Positions 63,548 through 64,000 of a DNA stretch of 64,000 nucleotides are shown one piece after another. The notes beneath the pieces are model-generated. The model made no database searches. It had not been told where the DNA came from and was given only the letters and a program-made list of their open reading frames with translations. The stretch is from Bacteroidales bacterium (lineage in GTDB: Bacteria > Bacteroidota > Bacteroidia > Bacteroidales > F082). Position 1 is the first letter of the stretch. Every line of letters starts with the position of its first letter. The translations under genes were made by a program, and so were the position numbers. Location: assembly GCA_015493525.1 (NCBI GenBank), contig WGCY01000047.1:19233-83232 (forward strand). The letters are read 5' to 3'.

Positions 63548-63607
63548 TCATTCGTTCACCTGAGTAGGGAGATGCAAATGATGATGATGCATAAAAAGTG
63601 TGTTCAT
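63548..63607 (-). CDS. hisL: His operon leader peptide MNTLFMHHHHLHLPTQVNE
   Basis: 20-codon ORF with five His codons in a six-codon run (HHHHLH), directly upstream of the attenuator. Confidence 0.85.
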   Translation of the reverse strand: MNTLFMHHHHLHLPTQVNE

Positions 63608-63626
63608 TTCTTTCAATTTTGAACCA

Positions 63627-63634
63627 CAAAAGTA
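63627..63634 (-). promoter_or_regulatory. Putative his operon -7 box
   Basis: Minus strand TACTTTTG about 20 bp upstream of hisL, with TTG about 18 bp further upstream. Confidence 0.55.
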
Positions 63635-63728
63635 AACTATTTTTTAAATAAGCAAGAAATTCGGAAACTTTTTTAAACATATTGAAACAGCTTTCATATT
63701 TTTGCAAAAGAACATTCAAAACGTAAAT

Positions 63729-64000
63729 ATGGAAATTTCCAAAGAAAATTTAATCGATGCCATCGGACAAGTGGGGCACCCTTCCATCAATTTTTCGCTG
63801 GTAGAGCTGGGTATTTTGCAGGATCTGGATGTGGAAGACCATACCGTAACGGCCACCTTTGTCTTTCCGTTTCCGGACATTCCCATTGCTGATACACTGA
63901 TTGCCTCTGTAAACGACCCGCTTGCTGCCATGGGATACAATTTTCAATATACCATCCGCGTTATGACCGATGAAGAACGCGAAAAATTTCTTGCCCTTGA
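63729..64000 (+). CDS. DUF59/MIP18-like domain protein, probably N-terminus of an Mrp-type ATPase (truncated)
   Basis: MEISKENLIDAIGQVGHPSINFSLVELGILQDLDVEDHTVTATFVFPFPDIPIADTLIASV; open at window end. Confidence 0.7.
   Translation, partial: MEISKENLIDAIGQVGHPSINFSLVELGILQDLDVEDHTVTATFVFPFPDIPIADTLIASVNDPLAAMGYNFQYTIRVMTDEEREKFLAL

Overview
This 64 kb window comes from a Bacteroidota chromosome. The phylum call rests on TANNTTTG-type promoter boxes, TonB-dependent/CarboxypepD-like outer-membrane proteins, type III glutamine synthetase and split saccharopine-pathway genes. Most of it is ordinary: ppdK, lon, miaA, parE, kdsA, glnN-type GSIII, a lysC-metY-metX block and a near-complete his operon (hisG-D-C-B-H-A-F-IE). 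The parts that deserve a second look are: (1) an FMN riboswitch with a terminator, upstream of a TonB-dependent receptor, with a second paralogous receptor and an ENPP-type nucleotide pyrophosphatase lipoprotein next to it, suggesting a flavin/FAD scavenging locus; (2) a his leader peptide (MNTLFMHHHHLHLPTQVNE) with a clean terminator/antiterminator pair; (3) a SAM-I riboswitch on the lysC-metY-metX block; (4) many perfect or near-perfect palindromes with variable stems on a few fixed centres, concentrated in intercistronic gaps of the his operon, plus a truncated RAYT-like transposase flanked by related palindromes; (5) tandem hairpins in a dispersed repeat whose stems change in a compensatory way; (6) a HaeII-like restriction-modification pair bracketed by an 11-bp direct repeat; (7) two AAA_14/DUF4143-like ATPases, one inside and one directly after the his operon, the latter with paired operator-like inverted repeats. 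All family names come from motif recognition by eye; no searches were run.
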